From assembly GCA_933207985.1 (NCBI GenBank), contig OW240913.1:99855126-99919125 (forward strand): a stretch of DNA of 64,000 nucleotides, in the 5' to 3' direction. This DNA is from Pelobates cultripes (Eukaryota > Chordata > Amphibia > Anura > Pelobatidae). The position numbers and the translations under genes were made by a program. This document shows, piece after piece, positions 23,831 to 34,362 of this stretch. The notes beneath the pieces are model-generated. The model ran no database searches. It had not been told where the DNA came from and saw only the letters and a list, made by a program, of their open reading frames with translations. Numbering within the stretch: position 1 is the stretch's first letter; each line of letters starts with the position of its first letter.

Positions 23831-24689
23831 TCCAGCTAGAATAGTTACCCCACAATTATAAGCTGCCCTTCAATACATGGAGAATACAAGAGGAACACAA
23901 GAAATGAGATACTGTTAACATGAAAAAGAGCAAGAGAAAAAAACATGGTGGGCATTTAAAGTGACTTTGAAATTTTAGGCCCAAAACTTGAATGGGAAAA
24001 TTTCTCCAACTCATGCCTCAATTTAATATTTTTGGATAATCTTTTCAAATGATTTAATAATTTTGGATACACTTTAACATGATTTAATATTTTTACAAAT
24101 GTTTAAATAATTCAGTATTTTGATATTTCTTTTGCTATATTTACATATTTTTATGATATATTTTTCAATATTTTTTTAAAAATTGACATTTAATTTTTGA
24201 CAATTCACACTTAAGTGAATACATCTGATTGTAGTGTATTTAGCTCTATCTGAATTTGCAGAGATTGGACTTTAAATTTACTAAATAAGACATTTATATC
24301 AGAAGTAACAGAATTTGCATTATTTTATCCCATACACGTACGTATTGCTAAAAGCTGTAACAAAATAATTTTTTGTTGAAGTCTGTTCCATTTTTGCATG
24401 GCATTAAGTTGAGATGTACTCCACTCATGAATCTTAACACTTTAGCTCATGACTAATCATATTGTAATGTCCTTTGAAAATGCATAAGTTCACTACAAAA
24501 TATAAATACATTAAAAACCAATACACATCAATATTTATTGATAAAAGGGATCGCTAGGGAAAATTGACAAGTGATGAAAATGTAGCACTATACAAACACT
24601 TTGGAATAAATCTTAAACTGGTTGGACATGTTGCCCAGTTCATCTTGTCAACACGAATTTTGTAAATGTCCCTCAACTCATACTTTAGT

Positions 24690-24790
24690 GAATAAACCCC
24701 TAAATGTTGGAAACTGCAGTGGTCTATATCGTATTAGCGGTATGGAATCTTTTGGTGCTATATAAATGGAAATAATAATTATAATATATT
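24690..24790 (+). repeat. L2/SINE-like 3' tail fragment
   Basis: 'ggtatggaatcttttggtgctatataaatgg' (read in pieces) with a following A/T-rich (ATA) tail matches the tails at 54300-54365 and 60555-60610. No promoter boxes are recognisable. Confidence 0.5.
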
Positions 24791-24864
24791 GGAGAAAAAA
24801 ATTGCGCTCACACGATGTAGAACACTTAAAAATTATAAATATAATAAACATATATACAAGTATC

Positions 24865-24938
24865 ATTCAGAAAAATGTAGAATGTTTCCATTCTGCAATA
24901 GAAAATTTGCAAAAATGTTAGAAGGCTTTATAAAAGCA
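24865..24938 (+). repeat. Dispersed 75-bp repeat, copy 1
   Basis: 'tcattcagaaaaatgtagaa', 'ccattctgcaatagaaaatt' and 'aggctttataaaa' match 32412-32482 in the same orientation at roughly 80 percent by eye. Confidence 0.55.
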
Positions 24939-25120
24939 CACACACACACACACGCACACAATGGAACAAAAATAGGGTCGCACTCAGCCACAATATTACA
25001 ATCCAGGGTGCTACTGAGCATGGGTCAGCAAAAAAACACACAGAATATGCATAAAAGGAAAAAATCTCAGGCACTCACTGCGATTGTGTCCAGGCAGGTT
25101 TATTTGCCTGACATATTTTC

Positions 25121-25124
<4 letters not shown>

Positions 25125-25157
<33 letters not shown>

Positions 25158-25171
25158 ATATATATATATAT
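25125..25171. repeat. (TA)n microsatellite
   Basis: About 23 TA units with one interruption ('tatatcta'), just beyond the 3' side of the DIRS-like element. Confidence 0.9.
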
Positions 25172-25326
25172 TTGTGTACGGGATTATGGAATGGGACGTA
25201 CACTTAAGGAGAGTGTAATTTTGGGATAAATAAGAGTCGGTTGAGGTGTACCGAAACCGACTAGAGGTTAGGCCTGTAAAAAGAGGGCCAAGAAGTATGT
25301 AAACATGTTTATTTATTACAACAACA

Positions 25327-26206
25327 TTATTTAGACATATTATAGAAAGCTTGTCTAATTTCTTTCTCTGGGTTTGGGATGCACTGGTTGTATGCTGAGG
25401 ATTTCCATCGACCCATTTTCTTTATGATATGTGTTGGTACTTGACTACTTGAGGCTGCCGTGGCCGCCCCAATACGGAATGAGTGTCCCGTGAAGGAATT
25501 TGGATTGAGGCCGAGTCTAAGTAGCAAAGCACGTATGTATAGCATGAACTGTTTAGTAGTAAGTGGCTTACCTTGTATGGACAGAGGCAATTATGTTTTT
25601 TTAATTTGCTGTTTTAGTATCAAATTATCCAGCACTTGAACTGGGCACCATTTGGAACCGGTAGGAAAGTACTTAATCTCCACTGGGGGGCCTGTTTGGT
25701 TTGTTTTTGTGTGGGGGATTGATAGAACGTAATGATCATTTACTTTGGTTAAGTTTTTTTGTTTAAGGCAAATTTCAGTGTCAGATATTTTCTCTACTGA
25801 AAATTCTTTAGGTCTTAGGAATCCGAAAAAGGCTAGATAAGCTGCTGCCTTAATTACTCGGTTAGTGCTATTTTCAAAAGGATTTTTATCTAATAGCTGG
25901 GAGATTTCTTTAAAGATATTAATGTCTATGGGGAGTCTTTTGAGGGACTTATTTTTTTTTTGCCTCTGGATACCTTTTAGTATATATATATATATATATA
26001 TTTTTTTTTTTTATTGGGTATGTGGACAAGAAAGGAGCCTTGTTCGGGTAAAGGAATAGCATGAAATGTTGTATCCCCGTCAAGTAAAGTTTGATGGTAT
26101 TGTAGGCTAGTTTTAACGAGAGGTGGCAAAAAGTTGAAAATGCAACCATAGTTTCTACAGAAGAATGGTTTATTATGTTAAAGTCACGCACAAACTTTTT
26201 GAACAT
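25327..26206 (-). pseudogene. DIRS/Ngaro-like tyrosine recombinase (decayed)
   Basis: Read on the minus strand from 26206: an N-terminal SAM-like part (FKKFVRDFNIINHSSVETMV, LYLTGIQHFMLFL), then KRLPIDINIFKEISQLLD, then the catalytic part. Box A is AAAYLAFFGFLRPKEF (Arg), box B is TGHSFRIGAATAA (H..R), and the end is KKMGRWKSSAYNQCI. In this family the nucleophilic Tyr is normally the second aromatic after 'SSAY', in a '.YI' context; here it reads Cys. A TAA stop precedes LPLSIQGKPL near 25592. A (TA)n/poly-T expansion (25981-26012) interrupts the frame between the N-terminal and catalytic parts. The enzyme would have integrated the circular cDNA of the element; this copy cannot. Confidence 0.85.
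25981..26012. repeat. (TA)n/(T)n expansion within the recombinase frame
   Basis: Ten TA units followed by 12 T. It separates 'FLSTYP' from 'KRLPIDINIF' of the recombinase and adds a low-complexity Lys/Tyr/Ile stretch to the minus-strand frame. Confidence 0.85.
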
Positions 26207-26289
26207 GTCAAATGCCCTATCGTACGCTTTTTTAGTGTTTACTGATAAACCAGCCTGTGCAAGAATTCTACTGTGTGCTAGTAACTGGT

Positions 26290-26765
26290 TTAGTGCATAA
26301 TTAGGTCTTTGAATTGCGGAGGAGTTATGGGTTGCTTGTTCGCTGTGGGGTGCAGTTTGAAAAATTCCTGTAAATTAATGCGAGACAAAGCATCAGCTGC
26401 GTTATTGAAGACACCAGGAACATGGATACAACAAATATAAAACTGCAAATTTGCTGCTAACCATGTAAGTTTCCTTACAAGATTCATGATTGGCAGGGAC
26501 TGAGAGCGGCCTTTGTTAATTATGTTACATGCTGCTAAATTGTCAGAGTAACACTTAACTGCTTTCCCCCTCCAATTACTTCCCCAAATGTGAGCTGCTG
26601 CCACTATTGGGAAGATCTCAAACAATGCTTAGGTTTTGTCAAATTTCTCTAGTGTAACTGTTTCGGGTGGCCAACTGTCATATACCCATTCGTCCCCAAA
26701 TATTGCAGCGTACACAACGGTAGCTGCTGCGTCTGTCCAGATAACCGGGGATTCATCAGCGATGG
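26290..26765 (-). pseudogene. DIRS/Ngaro-like RNase H domain (decayed)
   Basis: The minus-strand frame reads DAAATVVYAAIFGDEWVYDS, then a TAA stop near 26626, then ALFEIFPIVAAAHIWG, KCYSDNLAACNIINKGRS and HVPGVFNNAADALSR. The spacing of Asp (DAAA), Glu (FEIFPIV), Asp (YSDN) and the final 'NxADALSR' is the RNase H layout of DIRS-type elements. It would degrade the RNA strand during reverse transcription. Apart from the stop, the acidic residues are present. Confidence 0.8.
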
Positions 26766-26819
26766 GGGGAATGAACAATGACCTACCATTCCATGAGGAT
26801 AAAAATAGATCCCAAATTT

Positions 26820-29035
26820 TTAGGTCGGCCCTTGCAGGACACTAAGATATATCTTAGTGTCGTCGTCAGGGAGGCCGTGTAGAAGATAAAGTAGCCTGGA
26901 GATGAAAGATCTGCCTTGAGGGATAATTCTCATGGCGAAGTTAAGAGAACCCAAAAGCGACTGTAACTCTTTCCTGGTGCATGACCTGTGATTGGTGCAG
27001 CTGTGAATGTGAGTTAGAATCCTGTCTACTTTGATTTGAGGGAGGCTAGCTTGCATAGTTACAGAATTGAGTGTGATTCCTAGGAAAGTTATTTCTGTAC
27101 TGGGACCCTCTGTCTTATTTGGTGCTACCGGGACTCCTAATTCTTTAAATAGGGAGAGTGCATTTTTTAGACTGCGTGGTGTGTAGTAATGAGGCTCGAT
27201 ATATAGAAAATATAGTGGATTACTACTGGGCACCTGGACTTGTTAAGTAGTAGCCAATTCAAGGTTTCTGCGAATATATCTAACATTTTTGGGCTACTTT
27301 TTGAGCCGAAGGTCAGCCTGGTTGCAAAATAGTATTTTCCTTCCCACTTAACACCATGTAGATGCCAGAGTGACTGCTTAATTGGTAGAAGTTTGAAAGC
27401 ATTTGAGATATCCGTTTTGCATAACCAGGCTGCCTCACCAAAGTTGACGACGGCTTGTATGGCATCGTCTATTTTTGTGTGTTGTAGTGAGAAGTCTTCT
27501 GAGGGTATAAGGGAATTTAAACTTGGGGATGTGGAAGAGTGGGGTGCTGAAAAATCGATTATTAACCACTTTTTATTGTTAAACTTGCCCGTGGCTACAC
27601 CTAGTGGACTTGTTCTCCAGGAAGTGAAGGGTGGTGTGGTGAAGGGTCCTATCATAAAACCATATTCTACTTCTTTGTTGAGAAGATCTGTTAAACTGAC
27701 TGGGTCTGTTATAGCCGACTGTAGGTTGGGGCATTCTAGTACGCCTGAAGGGAGTGCTACTAAACCTGTGTGAAAACCTCTCGTGAAACCTGAGACCAGA
27801 AAGTCCGCCAACTGGGAAGAAGGATGTTCAGTCAAGTAACGTTGTAAATTGGGTACGTTTATTGGGGTCATTGCTTTCTTATGGAACAGTTTGTTTGAAC
27901 ACATAGTTTTTGTGTGTGCTCTGAAACAGATTGAGCAAACGCGGAGTAATCTGCAAGCGCTGTAACTACATCCCCCCGCGTTAAAGTTATTACAAACTTG
28001 TGCTTTCCCAAGAAACACTATAGGCCTCCCTAACTTGTCTTTCATTTCCCTTTGATTAGCAAAATAGTCTGGACTGGCGTTGCTAGTAGACGGACCACCT
28101 ATATTACTAGGACAAAAGTTTGCTGTATGAGATGCTGAGGAACATATTGCACATGCTGGTGTTTTAAGCCCCGCGAAATGTCTACAGAACAATTCTGTAT
28201 CCAATTGACTCCAATCAGTGGGAGTGTTGTACTGGGCCAATGACGCGGCTGACCTGGCCAAAAAGGACTTATGGTAGTCATAGAACGCGTAACCTCCATA
28301 TTTGTAAGCTTATTCCACCAGCTTGTGCAAATATAGATCCAGCTCTTCTCTACGGTGTGGGAAAGAAGAGCAAATTAAATCCCTATATAAACCAAAAGCT
28401 AGCACAAATTCAGGAATAATCAGCTTTTTATTAAGCTTAAGGTCTCTAGCTTTCATTACCATAGATATATCGTCAAAAGTATAAGCTCTGTTTTCGATTA
28501 TATCCTGAGAGGCAATGAGGAGGGAAGCTAGATTAACATCTTTCCCTTCTAGTATGTTCTGTTTTAGATTTTGTGGAATCAAATGCACTGGGTTAATGAT
28601 ATTAGTTGTTTTAACAGGAATCGGAGTGGAGTTACCTCCTGAGCTTGTTTCGGGTTGTCCTAGTGGAATTTGTACTTCCGGAATGCTAGTTTGACAAGTG
28701 GCTTCCAGGTTATCTAACCTGTTGTTTATAGTAGCTACTGAAGCTACCAGAGAGGTCATCATACTCCGTAGTTTTGCCAAACTATTTTGTATTGTACAAT
28801 CAGAACTAGGGCCCGATAACTCATCAACGTTTTGGGAGTTTAATAAACGGAAGAGTTCGGCTTTCCTGGCAGTAGCCGGGAAGGGGATGTTTCTTCTATT
28901 CAGTTCGGCTGTGATTTTTGGAACAGTCCAGGATCTGTAGCTGGATATCGTACTGGACTGTCTTGGCTGAGTGCCAGGACTGGAGGGAGTGCTGGCAAGT
29001 GATAGCTCTTCGTCTCGAACTGAAGCCTTAGACAT
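26820..29035 (-). pseudogene. DIRS/Ngaro-like gag, zinc-finger and reverse transcriptase (decayed)
   Basis: Starts at 29035 (MSKASVRDEELSLAS). A SAP-like motif (SWTVPKITAELNRRNIPF) is followed by a coiled region (SVATINNRLDNLEATC). One in-frame TAA at 28312-28310 separates this from the rest, which stays in the same frame: FCRHFAGLKTPACAICSSAS, a Cys-rich stretch (CNNFNAGGCSYSACRLLRVC), then RT motifs KWLIIDFSAPHSSTSPSLN and AWLCKTDISNAFKLLPIKQS (motif A Asp). Near 27215 the frame shifts exactly at the Y-x-D-D box and the catalytic aspartates are not seen. After it, KNALSLFKELGVPVAPNKTE and ELQSLLGSLNFAMRIIPQGR continue to 26820. No methyltransferase domain is seen, which favours a Ngaro-like rather than DIRS1-like element. 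Confidence 0.82.
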
Positions 29036-29066
29036 GCTATGGGCGTGAAAGGAGATGTTATGTTAG

Positions 29067-29103
<37 letters not shown>

Positions 29104-30984
29104 TTTTATGTGTGCATGAGTGTGTGTGTGTGCTGGCTGACTAGCTAGTGCTGCTTGGCAAAGCAATTCTCTAGGTTGGTGACTGGTGAGGCCCTACTAG
29201 GTGCCAAGCGGCTTGAGAGGCTCTATCTATGAGTTGGCGCAAGGGGATTTCGTGGCCACCGAACGTTGTGGCGGGGTGTTGGCCTCTTGGTGAGTAGTAA
29301 TCATAAGATAGAATGGGGGTGACAGGTGAGGCCCTCTCTATGCCACGTGCGAGGCAGCTACCTATGATTTGGCCCGAGGGGCGTAGTACCTCCGAATTGA
29401 GGATGGATGTTGGCCTCGCGGGACCACTAACTTAAGGCAAGAGAGCCGGGATGAGATTATTGCTATTGGACTCCTAAATCCTTAACAGCCAGCCACCTAA
29501 ACTGTGAGGGACGATACATTCGAAAATGAAACGAAATAAATCAACTAAATTAATTTGTTAAATTGTTCGTTATCCTTACCTGTATGTGAACTTGAAACAC
29601 GTACTTGAGATGCACTAAAGAGTTTACTTTTTACCCAAGCTGAAGCCCCTATTTGCGAAAGATGGAAGGAGTAATAGAGTGAAATAAAATGAGAAATCGG
29701 TAGAAGATTACGTTTTTTTTTTGTTGTTGTTTGTTTTTTATATAAAGGAATTTTACTAACCGGACCGTAAACGTGTAAATCTGCGTAATTGGTAGTTTAG
29801 AATGTCAAAATAAATTCCTAGAAAGGAAAGAAGTGTTTTATATCAACAAATTAATTTAAATGAACAACGTACGTGATACGAATTCCTAATAAGGTGAGTG
29901 ACTGAGTAAGCGTATGACGAATTAACAAGTTCCCGACCGTGAACTGAGTTTATGTCATGGTACCATCTTTCCCTGTTGTGGAACAAGAGTTAGCCACTGC
30001 ACACCGTATTATTCTTTAGGCTCAGTTACATTAGCAAGCGAATGTACAGCTGGAGGAGGTAAGCCGTGGAATTGAAGCAGCAGTGGATGTGTGAGATGTG
30101 GTCAATGGGGATGCAGTGTGCATACATCAAATCTGTATACCCTGTGTGTTGCTGTGTACAATGTTGTAAACATGACAAGAGGAGTCTAAAATGCAGCATT
30201 CGTTGTGAAATATGTTGCAGAGAGTGAATGAGGCATATTGTGTTAAGCATTGTGCTTGTTGGTGACTCAAGCAATAGTATGTATTGTGTGTATTGTAGTT
30301 AGTCTGGTTTAATTCCACGGTATGATTGTCATTCCCACTAGTTATTGCAGTGTGTGTTTTTGTCACTGTGAAGCTACAGTGTTGTGTACTTAGTGATTAT
30401 GATGATCTGATGTGTGTGTTTATATGCTTCCCTGTGTCACAGACCGTTTGACATGTAAAGAAAATAACATTTATAATGCTCATAGACCCATTACTCTACA
30501 ATGAATAAACTGCATAAGAAATAATTTTGTAGGTTTTACCCCTTCATGGGAGCAAAGTATATAATATGTAATGTTGAGTTAAACTGGAAATTATAAACGA
30601 ATCTACAAATTATTCCACAAGCCGGAACCCCAGCATTAAATCTCCTTTGCAGCTGATAAGCAGTAAAACCGACCGGGCAAACCCCCCTGTGCCGAATTTT
30701 ATGCGAATGAAGGTTGCGTGAATGAGTTGTATACGAAGGTGAAAGGGTGAATGGACTTACGGTTTGCGTAGGAAACTGCCGAATGGACCCCGTTCATGTG
30801 AATACTCACAGAGCTTGGCGTGTGAGTTCCTGAGCGTGATTTCTGAGCGTCGCGGGAAAATGACGTCAGAGGTCTGCATGGAGCGAAAATGAAGGCGGAA
30901 TTTCCGGAATCGACGAAGACAGGTAAGCCAGGGGTTTGCTGGGTTTATATAGGCCTTAAATCCCTCCCACAACTACAGGCATAT
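29036..30984. other. Non-coding stretch 5' of the DIRS-like frames
   Basis: Holds a (TA)n run near 29083-29104 and an imperfect tandem duplication of about 140 bp: 'ggtgaggccct...gttggcctc' near 29185-29285 and again near 29325-29425. It then continues as apparently unique sequence ending in 'gggtttatataggccttaaa' near 30940. No coding sequence is recognised. Confidence 0.45.
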
Positions 30985-30987
30985 GCC

Positions 30988-30989
<2 letters not shown>

Positions 30990-31046
<57 letters not shown>

Positions 31047-31097
31047 TTTGTATATATATATATATATCTATATATATAGATATATATATATATATAG

Positions 31098-31133
<36 letters not shown>
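30990..31133. repeat. (TA)n(CA)n compound microsatellite
   Basis: About 125 bp of TA-rich repeats with 'tatatc' and 'tatag' interruptions, ending in (CA)8. The hAT-like element at 31134 is inserted in the CA part. Confidence 0.9.
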
Positions 31134-32360
31134 CAGTGGCGGATCCAGAGCCTGATCTCGGGAGGGGCACTTGTAGATTATTTAAAGAAATAATCCAGAC
31201 ACAATAACCACTACAGCTCAGTGTAGTGGTTATGGTGTCAATAGTGCCGGGACCCCCTCCCACAGTAAGTAGTCAAACCGTTTAAGAACAGTTTGACAAC
31301 TTACCTGAAATCTGCTGGGAAATGGGGCTGTAGTAGGGCATAGGAGCAGTGGTGTGTGTGAGTGGTGCAATGTGTAAGGGGTGCAGTGTGTGTGTGAAGG
31401 TTGTAGTGTGTGAGTGAGGGCGGCAGTGTATGTCAGGGATGCAGTGTATGTGTGGGACAGTATGTGTGTGTAACAGTTGCAGTGTGTGTGTATGGGGGGC
31501 AGTGTGTGTGTATGGGGGGCAGTATGTCTGTATGGGGGGGCAGTATGTGTGTATGGGGGGCAGTATGTGTGTATGGGGAGCAGTGTGTGTGTATGGGGAG
31601 CAGTGTGTGTATGTGGGGGCAGTGCGTGTATGTGGGGGCAGTTTGTGTGTATGGGGGCAGTGTGTGTGTGTGGGGCAGTGTGTGTATGTATGTGTGGGCA
31701 GTATGTGTATGGGGCAGTATGTGTGTGTATGGGGGCAGTTTGTGTGTATGGGGGGGCAGTATGTGTGTATGGGGGCAGTTTGTGTGGTGTATGTGTGTAT
31801 GGGGGGCATTTTGTGTGTATGGGGGGCAGTATGTGTGAATGGGGGGCAGTGTGTGTATAGGGGGCAGTTTGTGTGTGAATGGGGGCAGTTTGTGTGTATG
31901 GGGGCAGTATTGGGGGCAATGTATGTGTGTGTGGCTTTTTTTTTTTTTAATAATATATATATATTTTTTATTTAATTAAAATAAATATCCTATGTCCCCC
32001 CTCCCTTCTTACCTTTACTGGGAGGAGGGGGGACATATTTCGATCCCTGGTGGTCCCAGTGGGGGATTCCCTGGTGGTCCCAGTGGGGAGAGTGAACTCT
32101 AGCCCGCGCTCCAGGGCTAGAGTTCACTCTCGCGAGATTTGAAGCGTTGCCATGGTAACCTCTCTCGCCTCCCTCTCACTCCCCTGCCAGCTCTCAGCAC
32201 AGTGTCTGCGGACCGGGGAGGGAGATCTCTGATCTCCACCCCGGTCCGCAGGCACATTGCAGGGATGGCACCTGCATGTGCTGCTGGCAGGGGAGGGAGA
32301 CCGGCGGATTTCTCGGGGGGGGGGGCAATTGCCCCGTTGCCCCCCCCTGGATCCGCCACT

Positions 32361-32361
<1 letters not shown>
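31134..32361. mobile_element. Non-autonomous hAT-like element carrying a TG minisatellite
   Basis: Left end CAGTGGCGGATCCAGAG and right end CCTGGATCCGCCACTG are inverted copies. An 8-bp ACACACAC lies on both sides, consistent with a hAT target duplication, but the site is a CA repeat so this is weak. The interior holds an array of a 'gcagtgtgtgtgtatgggg' unit (about 31380-31925) and a segment with 'gctagagttcactctcgcga' shared, inverted, with 5140-5210. The element is about 1.23 kb with no transposase. Confidence 0.75.
31380..31925. repeat. TG-rich minisatellite inside the hAT-like element
   Basis: About 25 imperfect copies of an 18 to 22-bp unit built on 'gcagtgtgtgtgtatgggg'. It is the strand complement of the 'acacacacagcaccct' type arrays at 5400-7750. 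Confidence 0.85.

Positions 32362-32398
<37 letters not shown>
32362..32398. repeat. (CA)n microsatellite
   Basis: About 18 CA units, the right part of the microsatellite interrupted by the hAT-like element. Confidence 0.9.
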
Positions 32399-32399
<1 letters not shown>

Positions 32400-32411
32400 T
32401 GAGTCTTGGGT

Positions 32412-32482
32412 CATTCAAAAAACTGTAGAATGCCTCCATTCTGCAATAGAAAAATTGCCAAAAGGTCAGAAAGGCTTAGTAA
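32412..32482 (+). repeat. Dispersed 75-bp repeat, copy 2
   Basis: 'tcattcaaaaaactgtagaa', 'ccattctgcaatagaaaaat' and 'aggcttagtaaaa' match 24865-24938. The rest of 32483-33192 shows nothing recognisable. Confidence 0.55.
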
Positions 32483-33574
32483 AAACCAGTCATTGTTCTC
32501 CCTCACATTGTAGCAATTATACCAAACCATTACTTCAAACACCAAACATCAGAGAAAATACACAGATCAATGAACAAACAGAGAACACAATTTTGTAAAT
32601 AAATCGATATGTAGTCAGTTCAAAGCATGTTCTTGTCCTTGAAAGTAAGCGGGGTTGATTCTCAGCATGAGGTCTTTAATACTTTGGCTACCAATCTGTA
32701 CCATAACATAACAGACAAAAGTTTCAAGTAACAGATGTCACAGGTATTTTCATGTCTGAGATGAAACCAATCCAGAGGTACGGGGAAACATAATTGCTCC
32801 AGGGACTTCATAGTCCCTCTAATAAAGGATCAATCGTACATTTTAAATCCATTCAGCTATTTTGTTCATAGGGGGAATAATAAAAAAAAAAAACCCAGTA
32901 GGTTTGTAAATTTTCTGACATGGAAAAATATTATCTACTAATCTAGAATCATATCTAAAAATGCATCACATCTCTCTGAGTAATAATGAGTAGATATTTT
33001 ATAAGTGCTTAACCTTGGAATCTTTTGAATTTTCACAAATGGAAGGTCAGCTGCCTCCTTCAGTGCTGTTGGTGTTTATTAAATATTGAAAATTTGCCAT
33101 TTATACCAGTGCTTTTCAAAATAATGTTTGATGGCCACCAACTACTCAGGTTTTATTGATAACTTCAATGGATTATAAATGGGTGTTCTCTACTTATTAG
33201 TAGAGTTGAGCGAACCCGGACTGTAAAGTTTTGGTTCGTACCGAACATTAGGTTTTTTGGACCCCGAACCCGAACACGGACATATCACTGTATGTTCTGG
33301 TTGGAGTTCGGTGTTTGGCGGTTTAATGGCGCGTTTTCCAGGCTGCAGGGCAGCCATTCAACAAGAGTTTGACTCGTGTGTCCTTAGAAGCCTTGACAGC
33401 CATGCCTACTAATGGCATGGCTGTGATTGGCCTGTGCAGCATGTGACCCAGCCTCTATATATAAGCTGGAGTCACGTAGCGCTGCATGCACATGAGGTCT
33501 TATTAGTGTAAGGAGAGGATGCTGCTGCTGATCAGGACAGCTTAGGATAGAATTCTGCTAACTAGTACATTAGT

Positions 33575-34260
33575 GGGGTGGGGTGCACTTCATATATGAG
33601 AGTCAAATAGAAGCTTCAATTACCACGGTTACATCTGAGTTTTAAAAAGTAAATTTTTTTGGGTGCTAAACTGCTAAATAGTATTTTAGTAGGGTGCACT
33701 TCCTATCTGAGAGTCAAATAGAAGCGTCTAATACTGCGGTTACAGCGCAATTGTAAACATTCTAATTGTTCTGGTGCTAAACTGCTAAATAGTACATTTT
33801 GGGGCATGTACTTCATATCTGAGAGTCAAATAGAAGCGTCAAATACTGCGGTTACAGGGCAATTGTAAACATTCTAATTGTTTTGGTGCTAAACTGCTAA
33901 ATAGTACATTTTGGGGCGTGCACTTCATATCTGAGAGTCAAATAGAAGCGTCTAATAGTGTGCTTACAGCGCAGTGGAAATCATTCTTATTTTCTGGGTG
34001 CTAATCTGCTAAATAGTACATTTTGGGCGTGCTCTTCATATCTGAGAGTCAAGTAGAAGCATCTAATAGTGTGCTTACACTGCAGTGGAAATCACTCTTA
34101 TTTTCTGGGTGCTAATCTGCTAAATAGTACATTTTGGGGCGTGCACTTCATATCTGAAAGTCAAATAGAAGCGTAAAATTCTGCGGTTACAGCGCAATTG
34201 TAAACATTATAATTGTTTTGTTGCTAAACAGTACATTTGCGGCCTGCGGTGCATTTCTTG
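33575..34260 (+). repeat. Tandem repeats of about 112 bp inside the hAT 5' region
   Basis: Six imperfect copies marked by 'tctgagagtcaaatagaagc' near 33597, 33708, 33820, 33931, 34042 and 34154, each followed by 'gttacagcgca', 'ggtgctaa' and 'aatagtacattttggg'. They lie between the 5' end and the transposase frame, where a promoter or leader would be. Confidence 0.85.
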
Positions 34261-34362
34261 CAGTCCAATAAACTAAAAAAATAAAATAATTTTTTTGACT
34301 ATTGGCGGTTACATTGTCGCCTGACATAAACCATCTGTTAGTTTGGTCGGTGAACACAAAGA

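Larger units (their letters stand above)
25200..30960 (-). mobile_element. DIRS/Ngaro-like retrotransposon, approximate extent
   Basis: Domain order on the minus strand is gag (SAP-like), Cys-rich finger, RT, RNase H, tyrosine recombinase, as in the Ngaro branch of DIRS elements. The coding part spans 29035-25327. The ends are uncertain: 29036-30960 is non-coding and may include the 5' terminal region and a leader, and 25172-25326 may hold 3' terminal repeats. I could not identify the split direct repeats by eye. It lies in SERPINI2 intron 1 in sense orientation. Confidence 0.6.

Noticed and set aside
31230..31975. Very long frames (up to 229 codons) over the TG minisatellite
   Set aside because: Repeat artefact within the 31134-32361 element.
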